Positions 1 through 9,678 of a stretch of 64,000 nt of DNA are shown one piece after another (the first letter of the stretch is position 1; the number at the start of each line of letters is the position of its first letter). Made by a program: the position numbers and the translations under genes. The notes beneath the pieces are model-generated. The model was not told the DNA's origin. It ran no database searches and saw only the letters and a program-made list of their open reading frames with translations. The DNA comes from JBGAHD01 sp044226395. GTDB taxonomy: Bacteria; Pseudomonadota; Gammaproteobacteria; Xanthomonadales; Ahniellaceae. The stretch lies in NCBI GenBank assembly GCA_044226395.1, contig JBGAHD010000001.1:1178001-1242000 (forward strand), written 5' to 3'.

Positions 1-35
1 TTGGAGATGGCACGACAGAACCGAAGGAAACCCTC

Positions 36-977
36 ATGAAGCATCACTCGATATCCGCTTTACTGGCGCTCGCGATCATCGCCTCGACCGGCATCCCCGA
101 GGCCCGCGCGCACGAGCAACTGAAGTCCGGCGATTGGTGCGCCACCGGCAACGTACGCTACGACGGCACGTTCAAATTCGAAGGCATTCTGCTGACCGCC
201 TTCGCCAATTGCTTGCGCACCGGCGCTTGCGAAGCGCCATTGGAGGGCAAGGCATTGACTGGGCGCGCGAACGACGCGGGCCGATTACTGACGCCTCGTC
301 GCGCCGATCCCCTGTCGAAAGACCCCCAACTCAAGTGCGGGCAGTTCGATCCGCGCGCGGGTTTCGACGACTACACCGTCGCCCGCATGTTGAGCCAACA
401 GCACTGCGCGCTATTCGGGCCTTTGCCCACGGAAGGCGCTGACGACCCCACCTCCGACATCGGCACCGTGGTGCCCGTGGCGCTGTTTCCCGAGAGCTAC
501 AACAGCATCGACCACCATGCGCTGTACACGCTCGATCAGGGCTTGAGCGGCGTTTGCGCGATCTGCGATCCGTCGAGCATCGTTCCGGGTGGCGGTGCGG
601 GCGGTGGGTCGACGGGTGGCGGATCAACTGGTGGTGGCTCTACGGGCGGAGGCTCTACGGGCGGAGGCTCTACGGGCGGTGGCACCACGGGTGGCGGATC
701 AACGGGTGGCGGCTCAACCGGTGGTGGCTCCACGGGCGGCGGGTCAACGGGCGGCGGCTCGACCACGGGTGGCGACAGCACGGGCGGTTCGAGCACCGGC
801 GGTCTGATCGGCGGCGGCGCCGCGCGCGAGATCGATGCCAACGACCCCGCGACCGACGCGACGCGCCAACGCCTGATGCCGATCGCGCCCGGCCGCGAAC
901 CGGGCAAGCGAACACTCGACGCTTCAGGCGTGAATCGAGATCTCAGCGCAACGCGCGGCGACGCGACATCTCGGTGA
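36..977 (+). CDS. Secreted protein with (GGGST)n low-complexity region, function unknown
   Basis: The 313-residue product starts at an ATG preceded by AGGAAA at good spacing. Residues 1-25 form a Sec signal peptide (basic start, hydrophobic core, ending A-R-A before HEQL). The middle carries seven Cys, including a CAIC pair at 174-177, and could be a small disulphide-bonded domain. Residues 189-243 are eleven GGGST-type pentapeptides, followed by a degenerate Gly/Ser/Thr stretch and a charged tail. I do not recognise the family. The repeat looks like a flexible extracellular linker. The 3' end overlaps the convergent TPR/PAS gene by about 35 bp. Export is well supported; function is unknown. 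Confidence 0.7.
   Translation: MKHHSISALLALAIIASTGIPEARAHEQLKSGDWCATGNVRYDGTFKFEGILLTAFANCLRTGACEAPLEGKALTGRANDAGRLLTPRRADPLSKDPQLKCGQFDPRAGFDDYTVARMLSQQHCALFGPLPTEGADDPTSDIGTVVPVALFPESYNSIDHHALYTLDQGLSGVCAICDPSSIVPGGGAGGGSTGGGSTGGGSTGGGSTGGGSTGGGTTGGGSTGGGSTGGGSTGGGSTGGGSTTGGDSTGGSSTGGLIGGGAAREIDANDPATDATRQRLMPIAPGREPGKRTLDASGVNRDLSATRGDATSR
600..764 (+). repeat. 15-bp coding tandem repeat (11 GGGST units)
   Basis: Eleven nearly identical 15-bp units encode Gly-Gly-Gly-Ser-Thr; one unit encodes GGGTT. Third-position differences (ggt/ggc, tca/tct/tcg/tcc) show an aged rather than freshly copied array. The period keeps frame, so unit gain or loss would change only linker length. Confidence 0.9.
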
Positions 978-3249
978 GCTCGCGCACCTGCCCCTCGATG
1001 CGCATGCGCTCGTCCTCGGGCAAGGTGCATTCGGACAACACGAAGTACGCCGTGCGCAGCACGTCGCGCCAGCGTGGCTGCGCCGGCAACTTGGACAAGG
1101 TCAAATAGCGCTCCATCGCGCGGGCGCGCAGACGCCCGTCGTCGATGGTCACGCGCCAGATGCGCGAGCGATCGGCCAGTTCGATGCGATTCTTGTCCGT
1201 GGCCCGTTGCCAGGCATCGAGACTGGCCAGCATCAACTCGACCAGCAAGGTCCGAAAGCGGTCGCGATCCCGCTCGATGTCCGCGCCGATCGGCGGGCCA
1301 TCGCCCGGTTGCCGCGTCACGTGCTCGGTCAATTCCGACAACGCGCGATCGACGACATGCCCCGTGATCGCATCGACTTCGTGCAGTGACTCGGACAGTT
1401 GCGCGAGGCGTTGCTCCGCGCGCAGGAATTCCTCGACCACCGCCGCGCCCGGCGCCTGCCCGGGCCCCGTCGCCGCGATCGGCGCCAGGCACACCACGAC
1501 TTCGCCGCCATCGACCGCCACGGGCACCAAGCGCGCATGCCACGGCGTGTCGGCATCGCGCGAGACCTTGATGGTCAGCTCGGTGGTCGCATCGCCGCCT
1601 TCGATGCGATCGAGCGCGTCCTGCATCGGCGGCATGCTCGGCTCGGCGATCCATTGCCAGAGCATGGGCTCGGCGTCCTCCTCGGGACGCCAGCGCAGCG
1701 CGCGCAAGGCGGCGGCATTGGCGTGCATCACCGTGCCATTGGCATCGAGCAGCATCAACGGCGCCTCGGTCTGGTCGAGAACGCCGCGCAATCGCGCAAT
1801 GTCGCGACGCAGATCGTCGGCGATCTGCCGATAGCGCGCGGTCTCGGCGACGCGGCGCGCCTCGCGGACGGCGTCGTTCACGCGTCGACGATTGCCGCGC
1901 CGGATCACGGCGAGCAGGATCGACAGCAGCAGCACCGCCGCGCTGGCGGCCAGAAAGCGAAACTGCCATCGACTGCGATCGAGTTGCGCGGCGCGCATGG
2001 CGGCTTCGCGATCGAGCACTTGAATCTGCATGTCCTTCTCGCGCACCTCCAGGCGCACGCGCAGATCGTTGAGCGCGCGATCTTGCTCGGCCGCGTGACG
2101 CGCGCTATCGGCATCGTGATACCGACGGAGCAAGGCGAAAGCGGTATCAAATTGGCCGCGTTCGCGCGCGATATCCGCCGCCTCGCGCAACAGCTCGACG
2201 TGATCCACGTCTTGCCGCGACTTCGACAGCACGGGCACTAAGACAGCGGCCGCGCCTTCCAGATCGCCGCGCGCGCGCCGCAGCCGCGCCTGCTGCAACA
2301 GCAGACTGGCCGGCAACGCGTTCGAGATGCGCCGCGCCAACGCTTCGCCACGATCGACCAGTGCTTGCGCCTTCTCCACATCGCCCGCGCGCAAGGCCAG
2401 ATCGGCCAGCGGCGCCATCAAGCGCAGTTCGGCCGACGGCGCGGGCGCGCGTTCGTAGACTTCGAGCGAAGCGAGCAATGCCTGTCGCGCTTGCGTCAGA
2501 TCACCGGCCTCGATCAACAACAAGGCGCGATGCTCGCGCGTGTGCGCGGCTTCCAGCGTGCGGCCACGCGCCAGATGCGCGGTGATCGCGCGGCCGTAGT
2601 AGTCGATCGCCTTGTCGCGCTCGCGCAGGCGCGCGTACAGATCGCCGATGTTGTTCAACACGGGCGCGGCATCGACCTCGTCGCCGTCGCCGCGCAGTTC
2701 CAGACTGCGCGTGAAGGCCTCGAGCGCGCCGCGCAGATCATCGTCGGCGGCCAGCACATTGCCGATGTCATTCCAACTCTTGGCCTGCAACTCGGCATCG
2801 CGCGCGGCCGTCGCCTGATCGAGCGCCTGCCGAAACTGCACCAGCGCGGCATCCAGACGTCGCTCGCCATAAGCCAGGATGCCGCGACGACGCGTGACGT
2901 CGTAGTGCAGACGCGCGGCCAGCGCGCCTTCGAGCGGCAAGTCGAGCGCGCGCGACAGCGCCTTGTCGACCTCGCCGGATTCGCCCAGCACCGTATGGGC
3001 ATCGGCCAAGGCCAGCAAGGCGCGACTGGCCGACTCCAGTTCGCCCACGGCGCGCGCCTCGCTGGCCACCGATTCACATCGCGCCACCGCCACGCGCGGA
3101 TGCGAGCGCGACAAGGTCATGCATTCGTTCAAGCCATCGGCCAGCGGCAAGGGCTGCGCCCTGGTCACGCCAGACGCCATCACCAAGGCCAGCGCCTGCG
3201 CGCACGCGGACATGCGCCGCGCGGCGCTTGATCTCCAACACTCTTTCAT
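943..3249 (-). CDS. TPR-repeat, single-pass membrane protein with cytoplasmic PAS-like domain
   Basis: I chose the ATG at 3249 (start MKECW) over the further upstream start because it gives a signal peptide of about 31 residues ending T-R-A before QPLPL. The 768-residue product then has several TPR-like helical pairs (about 60-385), a charged coiled coil (about 395-425), a transmembrane helix (about 428-449), and a PAS-like domain (about 485-590). The C-terminal 100 residues are Trp/Arg-rich and unassigned. No kinase, GGDEF or EAL catalytic motif is visible, so it looks like a periplasmic TPR sensor with a cytoplasmic output of unknown type. It follows fliA on the same strand after 340 bp, so it is probably a separate transcript. 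Confidence 0.65.
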   Translation of the reverse strand: MKECWRSSAARRMSACAQALALVMASGVTRAQPLPLADGLNECMTLSRSHPRVAVARCESVASEARAVGELESASRALLALADAHTVLGESGEVDKALSRALDLPLEGALAARLHYDVTRRRGILAYGERRLDAALVQFRQALDQATAARDAELQAKSWNDIGNVLAADDDLRGALEAFTRSLELRGDGDEVDAAPVLNNIGDLYARLRERDKAIDYYGRAITAHLARGRTLEAAHTREHRALLLIEAGDLTQARQALLASLEVYERAPAPSAELRLMAPLADLALRAGDVEKAQALVDRGEALARRISNALPASLLLQQARLRRARGDLEGAAAVLVPVLSKSRQDVDHVELLREAADIARERGQFDTAFALLRRYHDADSARHAAEQDRALNDLRVRLEVREKDMQIQVLDREAAMRAAQLDRSRWQFRFLAASAAVLLLSILLAVIRRGNRRRVNDAVREARRVAETARYRQIADDLRRDIARLRGVLDQTEAPLMLLDANGTVMHANAAALRALRWRPEEDAEPMLWQWIAEPSMPPMQDALDRIEGGDATTELTIKVSRDADTPWHARLVPVAVDGGEVVVCLAPIAATGPGQAPGAAVVEEFLRAEQRLAQLSESLHEVDAITGHVVDRALSELTEHVTRQPGDGPPIGADIERDRDRFRTLLVELMLASLDAWQRATDKNRIELADRSRIWRVTIDDGRLRARAMERYLTLSKLPAQPRWRDVLRTAYFVLSECTLPEDERMRIEGQVRELTEMSRRRALR

Positions 3250-3589
3250 GCGCACCCCGATGTGGCAAACCGACGGATGCAAGCAAGTGCGCCAATCCCG
3301 AGGGAACACTGTTAACCCTGCCGAGCCGAGGGGCATCGGGGGCCGTGCATTCCCTAGAACTCATGAAGCACGGCAAGCTTGTGGCGGACGCGACGTGATT
3401 CACGAAGGCGTCGCCGAGGTTCGACGCGATCGGGGATGAGTTCGGGCGCGAACAGTCCACGCGTCGAGACAGGTGTTCAGGCAAGCACCGCGCTCGGCGT
3501 CGCCGAGCGGTCGGCCTCTTGCGGGCCGGGCAAGCCATTACCGAGGCGTGCCGACGTTTCCAGCGACGGCGCGTGCCTTCGCCTGCCAC
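3250..3589. other. Intergenic region between fliA and the TPR/PAS gene
   Basis: This 340-bp stretch has no convincing gene. It holds a perfect 9-bp inverted repeat (CGCTCGGCG/CGCCGAGCG, 3491-3509) about 80 bp past the fliA stop. No T-run follows it, so terminator status is doubtful. I found no good sigma-54 or sigma-28 match for the TPR/PAS gene. Confidence 0.4.
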
Positions 3590-4333
3590 TCACAACAAGG
3601 CTTCGTACTCCGACCCCATCCAGCTCTTGAGCCTTGCGCGCAGGCGCACCAGGGCTTGACCGTGGAGTTGGCACACGCGCGATTCGGTCACGCCGAGCAC
3701 CTGGCCGATTTCCTTGAGGTTCAATTCTTCCTGGTAGTACAGCGCCATGACCATGCGCTCACGTTCGGGCAAGCCATCGATGGCGCCAGCCAGATCGGCG
3801 GCGAACTCGGCCTTGTCGAAGCGTTGCTCGGGCGTGCGGGTCGTGTGGTCGGCGATGTCCATCGCCTCGCCTTCGGCGTCGCCATGGTCGATCGACAGCA
3901 CTTGCGTGCGGGCGGCGTCGTCCATGAAGCGATTGTATTCGTCGATGCTGACATTCATCGCCGCCGCCACTTCCGTGCTGTTGGCGGCGCGGCCGGTGCG
4001 TTGCTCGATGCTGGCCATGGCCGAGGCCGCCTCGCGCACGCGACGGTGCACCGAGCGTGGCGCCCAGTCGCCGCGACGCAGCTCGTCGAGCATGGCGCCG
4101 CGCACGCGGATCGAGGCGAAGGTCTCGAAGCTCGCGCCCGCGCCCGGGTCGAAGGTGCGCGCGGCTTCCATCAGGCCGATCATGCCGGCCTGGATCAGAT
4201 CATCGACCTCGACCGAGCGCGGCAAGCGCGCGGCCAGGTGATAGGCGATCCGTTGAACCAGGGCCGCGTGCGTGGTGACGCATTCGTTGATCGCGCCACG
4301 CTGTACCGCCGCGTATTCGGCGCGTGCGTTCAT
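3590..4333 (-). CDS. fliA: RNA polymerase sigma factor for flagellar operons (sigma-28, FliA)
   Basis: This 247-residue sigma factor has the FliA layout: region 2 with the DDLIQAGMIGLMEA core and an ASIRVRGAMLDELR segment, region 3, and a region-4 helix-turn-helix near the C terminus (NLKEIGQVLGVTESRVCQ). It directs transcription of late flagellar genes; matching promoters sit upstream of flgM and fliC in this window. The start at 4333 (MNARAEY) forms an ATGA overlap with the flhG stop and gives the family length; an upstream in-frame start would add unrelated Arg-rich residues. It is the last gene of the export/placement operon. FlgM, its anti-sigma, is at 43.9 kb. Confidence 0.97.
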   Translation of the reverse strand: MNARAEYAAVQRGAINECVTTHAALVQRIAYHLAARLPRSVEVDDLIQAGMIGLMEAARTFDPGAGASFETFASIRVRGAMLDELRRGDWAPRSVHRRVREAASAMASIEQRTGRAANSTEVAAAMNVSIDEYNRFMDDAARTQVLSIDHGDAEGEAMDIADHTTRTPEQRFDKAEFAADLAGAIDGLPERERMVMALYYQEELNLKEIGQVLGVTESRVCQLHGQALVRLRARLKSWMGSEYEALL

Positions 4334-5205
4334 GCGGCGGCTCCCGCTCCCACCAGACGCTCGACGAAGAACTCGAGATTGCCGCGCGGCGCTTGCGGCA
4401 ACGCCCATTGCTCGGCGCGCCGCGCGATACCGCGAAAGGCACCGGCGGAAGGACTGTTGGGATAGGCCTCGATCACGGCCTGCTGACGTTGAATCGCGCG
4501 ACGCATCCAGTCGTCGTAGGGCACGGCGCCCAGGTACGACAGATTGACGTCGAGAAAACGCTCGCTCACGCGCACCAGCTTTTCGTGCAGCTCGCGACCC
4601 TCGGCCTGCGAGCGCACCATGTTGGCCAGCAATTCCACGCGACGCACGCCGTGGTCGCGCGAGAGCACCTTGATCAGGGCATAGGCATCGGTGATCGACG
4701 CCGGTTCATTGGCCACGACCACGATCACTTCGTGCGCGGCCTGGGTGAAGGTGATGACGGAATCGGAAATGCCCGCGGCCGTATCGACCACCAGCATGTC
4801 CAGATCGCGACCGAGTTCGGAAAACGCCTGGATCAGGCCCGCGTGCTCGGCGTGCGTGAGTTCGGCCATGCGCCGCTGACCGGAGGCCGCGGGCACGACC
4901 GACAGACCCATCGGGCCTTCGATGATGGTTTCTTCCAGCGTGCACTTGCCTTCGAGCACGTGCGCGAGCGTGAAGCGCGGCGTCAGGCCCAGCAACACGT
5001 CGACATTGGCCAGGCCCAGATCGGCGTCGAGCAACATCACGCGTCGACCCAGTTGGGTCAGCGCCAGGGACAGATTGACCGACACGCTGGTCTTGCCGAC
5101 GCCGCCCTTGCCGCTGGCCACGGCGATCACTTGCACCGGGTGTTGTCCGCGTCGGCGGCGCAGGCTCTCGGCCTGGTCGTTGATGCGCAAATCAGGCGGC
5201 GACAT
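4330..5205 (-). CDS. flhG: Flagellar number regulator FlhG (FleN), MinD-type ATPase
   Basis: This 291-residue MinD/ParA-type ATPase has a deviant Walker A motif GKGGVGKT at residues 32-39 and a DADLGLANVD switch. Just before the ATPase core is DQAESLRR (10-17), matching the FlhG DQAxxLR helix known to stimulate FlhF GTP hydrolysis. FlhG limits flagellar number and, in Pseudomonas, antagonises FleQ. The start MSPPDLR at 5205 was preferred because the residues after it match the family N terminus; it overlaps the flhF 3' end by 14 bp. A C-terminal amphipathic membrane-targeting segment is plausible but not distinctive. Confidence 0.96.
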   Translation of the reverse strand: MSPPDLRINDQAESLRRRRGQHPVQVIAVASGKGGVGKTSVSVNLSLALTQLGRRVMLLDADLGLANVDVLLGLTPRFTLAHVLEGKCTLEETIIEGPMGLSVVPAASGQRRMAELTHAEHAGLIQAFSELGRDLDMLVVDTAAGISDSVITFTQAAHEVIVVVANEPASITDAYALIKVLSRDHGVRRVELLANMVRSQAEGRELHEKLVRVSERFLDVNLSYLGAVPYDDWMRRAIQRQQAVIEAYPNSPSAGAFRGIARRAEQWALPQAPRGNLEFFVERLVGAGAAA

Positions 5206-6424
5206 GATGTACCTCGCGGTCAGGAGTTCGATGGGCCGCAACGGCCAGTTCACGCGCTTTCAGCACCAGCTGGTGCGCGGGATGTGGATGCAGGTCCTCG
5301 GGTACGCGTTGGCCGTCGGCGACATAGGCGATCGGCAGCTTGTGCCGCACCGTGGCCGACAGCGCCGTGCCCAGGCGCGTGGTCTCGTCGAGCTTGGTGA
5401 TGACCGTGGCCACCGGTTGCGCGACGCGAAACGCGTTGATGGTCGCGTCGAGATCCGCGGCCTGGCCATTGGCCGGCAGCGCCAACCACGTGCGCACCTG
5501 ACGCAGATCCGACAACCACGACAATTGCGCGGCCAGGCGCAGATCGCGTGGACTCATGCCCGCGGTGTCGACCAGCACCAGGCGATAGTCGCGCAGCGCT
5601 TCCAGGCGCGCGCGCAGTTCCTCGCCGGAATTGGCCTCGATCACCGGCATGCCCAGCAGGCGACCGTAAGTAAACAGTTGCTCGCGCGCGCCGACGCGAT
5701 AGCCATCGGTGGTGACCATGGCGACATTGCGCGAGCCATGCCGCGCGGCGAAACGCGCCGCGAGCTTGGCGATGGTGGTGGTCTTGCCCACGCCCGTGGG
5801 TCCGACCAGGGCGATCACGCCGCCTTCCATCACGGCGTCGTGCGGCGCCATCACCAGACTCTTGGCCAGAAGGCCCAGCATCAGGCTCTGCGCCTTGCGA
5901 TTGTCGGCGTCCTCGGCGATGCAGGCCACGAGCTGGCGCGCGAATTCGCCGCTGACGCCCATGGCTTCGAGCTCGTCGAGCGCGTGCGCGCGACCGGGCG
6001 CGTTGCGCAGGCGCATGTCGCCCATGCGCCCGATCTCGCGCGAGAGCATCGAGCGCACTTCGGTCAATTCCGCGCGCAGGGCGCGAATCGACGGGTCCTC
6101 GATGACGGTGGAGGTGACGACGGCGCGGGCCGGCTCGCGGCGCGCTTCAACTCGCGCGCCTTCGCGTCGCGGTTGCCGTCGGGGTTCTTCGATCTGGGGT
6201 TTTTGTTCCGGCGCCGGCGTCGCCGCGCGCTGCGCGGCTTCCTGGCTTTCCTCGCGGCGCAAGGCCTGCTGCACCAGGGCTTCGTCGTAGTCGGTGGCCG
6301 CGACCACTTCGACACCGGAGTCGACGCGGCGCGAGGACAGGATCACGGCATTGGGCCCCTGCTCTTCTCGTACCGCCTTCATGGCCGCGCGCATGTCGGG
6401 CGCGACGAATCGCTTGATCTTCAT
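5192..6424 (-). CDS. flhF: Flagellar biosynthesis GTPase FlhF (SRP-type)
   Basis: The 410-residue protein begins MKIKRFVA, the usual FlhF start. It has the FlhF B domain (about 1-60), a Pro/Arg/Glu-rich linker (65-105), an N-domain, and the SRP-type G domain with P-loop GPTGVGKTT at 208-216 and DTAG and TKLDE motifs downstream. FlhF dimers mark the pole where the flagellum is built, so a polar flagellum is expected. It lies between flhA (67-bp gap) and flhG (overlapping), the standard order for polar flagellates. Confidence 0.97.
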   Translation of the reverse strand: MKIKRFVAPDMRAAMKAVREEQGPNAVILSSRRVDSGVEVVAATDYDEALVQQALRREESQEAAQRAATPAPEQKPQIEEPRRQPRREGARVEARREPARAVVTSTVIEDPSIRALRAELTEVRSMLSREIGRMGDMRLRNAPGRAHALDELEAMGVSGEFARQLVACIAEDADNRKAQSLMLGLLAKSLVMAPHDAVMEGGVIALVGPTGVGKTTTIAKLAARFAARHGSRNVAMVTTDGYRVGAREQLFTYGRLLGMPVIEANSGEELRARLEALRDYRLVLVDTAGMSPRDLRLAAQLSWLSDLRQVRTWLALPANGQAADLDATINAFRVAQPVATVITKLDETTRLGTALSATVRHKLPIAYVADGQRVPEDLHPHPAHQLVLKARELAVAAHRTPDREVHHVAA

Positions 6425-6491
6425 GATTTCGGTCTTTCCCGGTATCGCTTGTCGTCGCTAGGGTCCTGATGATGTCGGTGTCGTCGTCGGC

Positions 6492-8555
6492 TCATCCGAT
6501 CGCGCCCACCAAGCGCAGTCGCTTGGCCTCGGGCACTTCGTGATACGCCAGCACGTGCAAACCCGGCACCACGTTGCGCATGAACTTCGCCAGCATCGGC
6601 CGCAGGCTTCCCGGCACCAGCAGCACCGCCGGTTCCCCGGCGGCTTCCTGCCGCTGCACGCACTCGGCGACCGAGTGGTGCAACCGTTCCGCCAGCGTCG
6701 GCTCGAGAGCCGTGCCGCCGCCGCCGACCGAATCCTGCAAAAGCCGTTCCAGACCCGAGGCCAGCGTGTACACCGGCAACTCGGGCTCCATGCCGTTGAT
6801 CTCTTGCACGATCAGTCGGGAAAGCGACGTGCGCACCGCCGCCGTCAGATGTTGGACGTCCTGGCTCGTCGGCGCATTGGCGACCAGGGCCTCGGCGATC
6901 AGACGCAGCTGGCGAATCGGCACGTGCTCGAACAGCAGCGCCTGCAGCACGCGCACGATGGTCGACAGCGGCAGCAGCTTGGGCGTCAGATCCTCGACCA
7001 GCTTCGGCGCGCTCTTGGCCAGGCCCTGCAGCAATTGCTGCGCTTCGTCGTGGCCGAGCAATTCGTGCGCGTGCGCGCGGATCAGGTGCGACAAATGCGT
7101 GGCGATCACGGTCGAGGCATCGACCACGGTGTAGCCGGCCGATTGCGCCTCGAGACGACGCGAGGGCTCGATCCACACGGCCTCGAGCCCGAACGCCGGG
7201 TCCTTGCCCGGAATGCCATCGACGCGCGCGAACACGCGGCCGGGATTGAGCGCCATCTCGCGATCGGGATAGATCTCGGCGGCGGCCACGGGCACGCCGT
7301 GCAGCAAGATGCGATAGCCGCCGGGCTTGAGTTCGAGGTTGTCGCGGATGTGCACCGCCGGCACCAGAAACCCCAATTCCGACGAAAGCTTCTTGCGCAG
7401 CGCCTTGATGCGCGCCATCAGCGGGCCGCCCTGATTGCGATCGACCAGCGGAATCACGCGATAACCGACTTCCAGGCCCAGCGCGTCGGCGAGCTGCACA
7501 TCGTCCCAACCCACTTCGGCGGCTTCGGTCGGCGCGGCGGGCGCGGCGGTGGCCGCGACCTTGGCCTGCGCGCGACGCGTGACGATGCGGCGCGCGCCCC
7601 AGGCCAAGGCGCCCGCGAGCGAGAAGAACACCAGCGAGGGCATGCCCGGCACCATGCCGAGAATCGCCACCACCGCCGCGGTCATGCCCAGCGTGCGCGG
7701 TTCGGCGAAGATCTGACCGACGACCTGACGGCCCATGTCCTGCGCGCGCGACACGCGCGTCACCAGCACGGCGACCGCGACCGAGGTCAGCAGCGCCGGA
7801 ATCTGCGCCACCAGGCCATCGCCAATCGCCAGCAGAATGTAAGTCTTGGCGGCATCGCCCGCCGAAAGATCATGCTGCAGGATGCCGATCGCCAGGCCAC
7901 CGAGCAGATTGATGAAAAGAATCAAGATGCCCGCGACGGCGTCGCCGCGCACGAATTTCGAGGCGCCATCCATCGAGCCGTAGAAATCCATTTCCTCGCG
8001 CACTTCCTCGCGCCGGGTCTTGGCCTCCTCGCGCGAGATCAGGCCGGCGTTGAGGTCGGCGTCGATCGCCATCTGCTTGCCCGGCAAGGCGTCGAGCACG
8101 AAACGCGCCGACACTTCCGAGATGCGGCCCGCGCCCTTGGTCACCACCACGAAGTTGATGATGGTCAGGATCGCGAACACCACCAGGCCCACGGCATAAC
8201 TGCCGCCGATCACGAATTCACCAAACGACTGAATCACGCGGCCCGCGGCATGCGTGCCCTCGTGACCGTGCAGCAGCACCACGCGCGTCGAGGCCACGTT
8301 CAAGGCCAGGCGCAACAAAGTCGCCACCAGCAGCACCGAGGGGAAGGCCGAGAAGTCCAGCGGCCGCATCACGTTGATCACCGCCAGCAAGACCACCAGC
8401 GACAGCGCGATGTTGAAGGTGAACAAGGCATCGAGCACGGCCGGCGCCAGCGGCACCGCCATCATGCCGATGATCGCCAGCAACAAGGCGGGGGCCCCGA
8501 GTCCGGCGTAGGAAAAATTCTTCAGCCAGGAAATCGGGGAGGCGGGATTGGCCAT
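6492..8555 (-). CDS. flhA: Flagellar export gate protein FlhA
   Basis: This 687-residue inner-membrane protein has about eight N-terminal hydrophobic segments (residues 20-320). A conserved cytoplasmic loop between segments holds the charged FHIPEP-family signature (SARFVLDALPGKQMAIDAD). A large cytoplasmic C-terminal domain follows, which in the family forms the nonameric ring that docks FliH/FliI and substrate-chaperone complexes. Its start lies 3 bp after the flhB stop, so the two are translated together. Length and domain layout are normal. Confidence 0.98.
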   Translation of the reverse strand: MANPASPISWLKNFSYAGLGAPALLLAIIGMMAVPLAPAVLDALFTFNIALSLVVLLAVINVMRPLDFSAFPSVLLVATLLRLALNVASTRVVLLHGHEGTHAAGRVIQSFGEFVIGGSYAVGLVVFAILTIINFVVVTKGAGRISEVSARFVLDALPGKQMAIDADLNAGLISREEAKTRREEVREEMDFYGSMDGASKFVRGDAVAGILILFINLLGGLAIGILQHDLSAGDAAKTYILLAIGDGLVAQIPALLTSVAVAVLVTRVSRAQDMGRQVVGQIFAEPRTLGMTAAVVAILGMVPGMPSLVFFSLAGALAWGARRIVTRRAQAKVAATAAPAAPTEAAEVGWDDVQLADALGLEVGYRVIPLVDRNQGGPLMARIKALRKKLSSELGFLVPAVHIRDNLELKPGGYRILLHGVPVAAAEIYPDREMALNPGRVFARVDGIPGKDPAFGLEAVWIEPSRRLEAQSAGYTVVDASTVIATHLSHLIRAHAHELLGHDEAQQLLQGLAKSAPKLVEDLTPKLLPLSTIVRVLQALLFEHVPIRQLRLIAEALVANAPTSQDVQHLTAAVRTSLSRLIVQEINGMEPELPVYTLASGLERLLQDSVGGGGTALEPTLAERLHHSVAECVQRQEAAGEPAVLLVPGSLRPMLAKFMRNVVPGLHVLAYHEVPEAKRLRLVGAIG

Positions 8556-8558
8556 GAA

Positions 8559-9674
8559 CTACTCTTCGTCGACGTGCGGGGTGGGCAGGGTCGGCTGCCG
8601 TCCGCCGTGCGAGCGCCAGGTCTTGAGCTGATAGACGTAGCTCAGGATCTGGGCGACCGCCGCGTAGAGCTTGGCCGGGATTTCCTGCCCCAGGTCCGTT
8701 CCCCTGTACAAGGCGCGTGCCAGCGGCGGCGAGGCGACCACGGGCACGCGATGTTTCTCGGCCAGTTCGCGAATGGCCAGGGCGATCAGGTCGGTGCCCT
8801 TGGCCACGACCACGGGCGCGCGCATCTTGCCGCGCTCGTAGCGCAGGGCCACGGCGTAGTGCGTGGGGTTGACCAGGACCACGTCGGCCGTGGGCACGGC
8901 TTCCATCATGCGTTTGCGCGCCATGGCGTGCTGGACCTGGCGGATGCGCGCCTTGACCTCGGGGTTGCCCTCGGATTCGCGCGCTTCGCGCTTGATCTCG
9001 TCGCGGCTCATGCGCAGGCGCTTGCGAAAGCTGAACCACTGCCAGGGCACGTCGAACAAGGCGATCGCGATCAGCGGCCACACCAGCATGATCACCACGT
9101 GGCGCACCAGGGTGACGCCATGCATCAGGCCCTGCGTGTCGGCCTCGAGCGACATCGCGCTCAGCTCCGGCGCGGCGCGGCGCAGCGACCACCAGGCCAC
9201 GCCGCCGACCAAGGTGAATTTGAGCAGGCCCTTGCCGACTTCGACCCAGCTTTGCGTCGAGATCAGGCGCCCGAAGCCCTTGAGCGGATCGAGCCGCGCG
9301 AAGTTCGGGGTCATCGCCTTGCCGCTGAAATTAAAGCCGCCCAGGGCAAGATGCGCGATCACCGCCACCGACACGCAGATCAGGATTAGCGGCAACGCGA
9401 TCAAAAAACCGCCACCGAGCACCGTCAAAGTTTTGTTCCACAAAAAGTCGTCGCGGGCCAGCGCCGACGCTTCGACGGTGAGCGATTGCCGCATCCACTC
9501 GCTGGCCCAGCGCGTCATCGGCTCGCCGAGCGCGAGCAGGGTCACCGCGCCCGCGCCGGTGGCGGCGGCCGTGGCGAGTTCGCGCGAGCGCGGGACATTG
9601 CCTTCCTCGCGCGCGTCGTGCAGACGTTTGTCGGTAGGTTGTTCGGTTTTTTCGCTGTCTTCGTTCTCGCTCAT
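8559..9674 (-). CDS. flhB: Flagellar export switch protein FlhB
   Basis: The 371-residue protein has four transmembrane segments and a cytoplasmic domain with the autocleavage motif NPTH at residues 269-272. In the family, cleavage there switches export from rod/hook to filament substrates together with FliK. The N terminus is acidic and charged (MSENEDSEKTEQPT), as is typical. The C-terminal tail after the conserved cytoplasmic domain is short and Pro-containing. It follows fliR by 4 bp and precedes flhA by 3 bp. Confidence 0.98.
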   Translation of the reverse strand: MSENEDSEKTEQPTDKRLHDAREEGNVPRSRELATAAATGAGAVTLLALGEPMTRWASEWMRQSLTVEASALARDDFLWNKTLTVLGGGFLIALPLILICVSVAVIAHLALGGFNFSGKAMTPNFARLDPLKGFGRLISTQSWVEVGKGLLKFTLVGGVAWWSLRRAAPELSAMSLEADTQGLMHGVTLVRHVVIMLVWPLIAIALFDVPWQWFSFRKRLRMSRDEIKREARESEGNPEVKARIRQVQHAMARKRMMEAVPTADVVLVNPTHYAVALRYERGKMRAPVVVAKGTDLIALAIRELAEKHRVPVVASPPLARALYRGTDLGQEIPAKLYAAVAQILSYVYQLKTWRSHGGRQPTLPTPHVDEE

Positions 9675-9678
9675 GGCA

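Noticed and set aside
536..1969. 477-codon minus-strand frame with PPV/EPP repeats
   Set aside because: The repeats are the complement of the GGGST array and the rest overlaps the TPR/PAS gene out of frame.
6540..9389. 949-codon plus-strand frame rich in His, Arg and Gln
   Set aside because: It lies antisense to flhA and flhB, which have clear family motifs. Such frames are expected opposite GC-rich genes.
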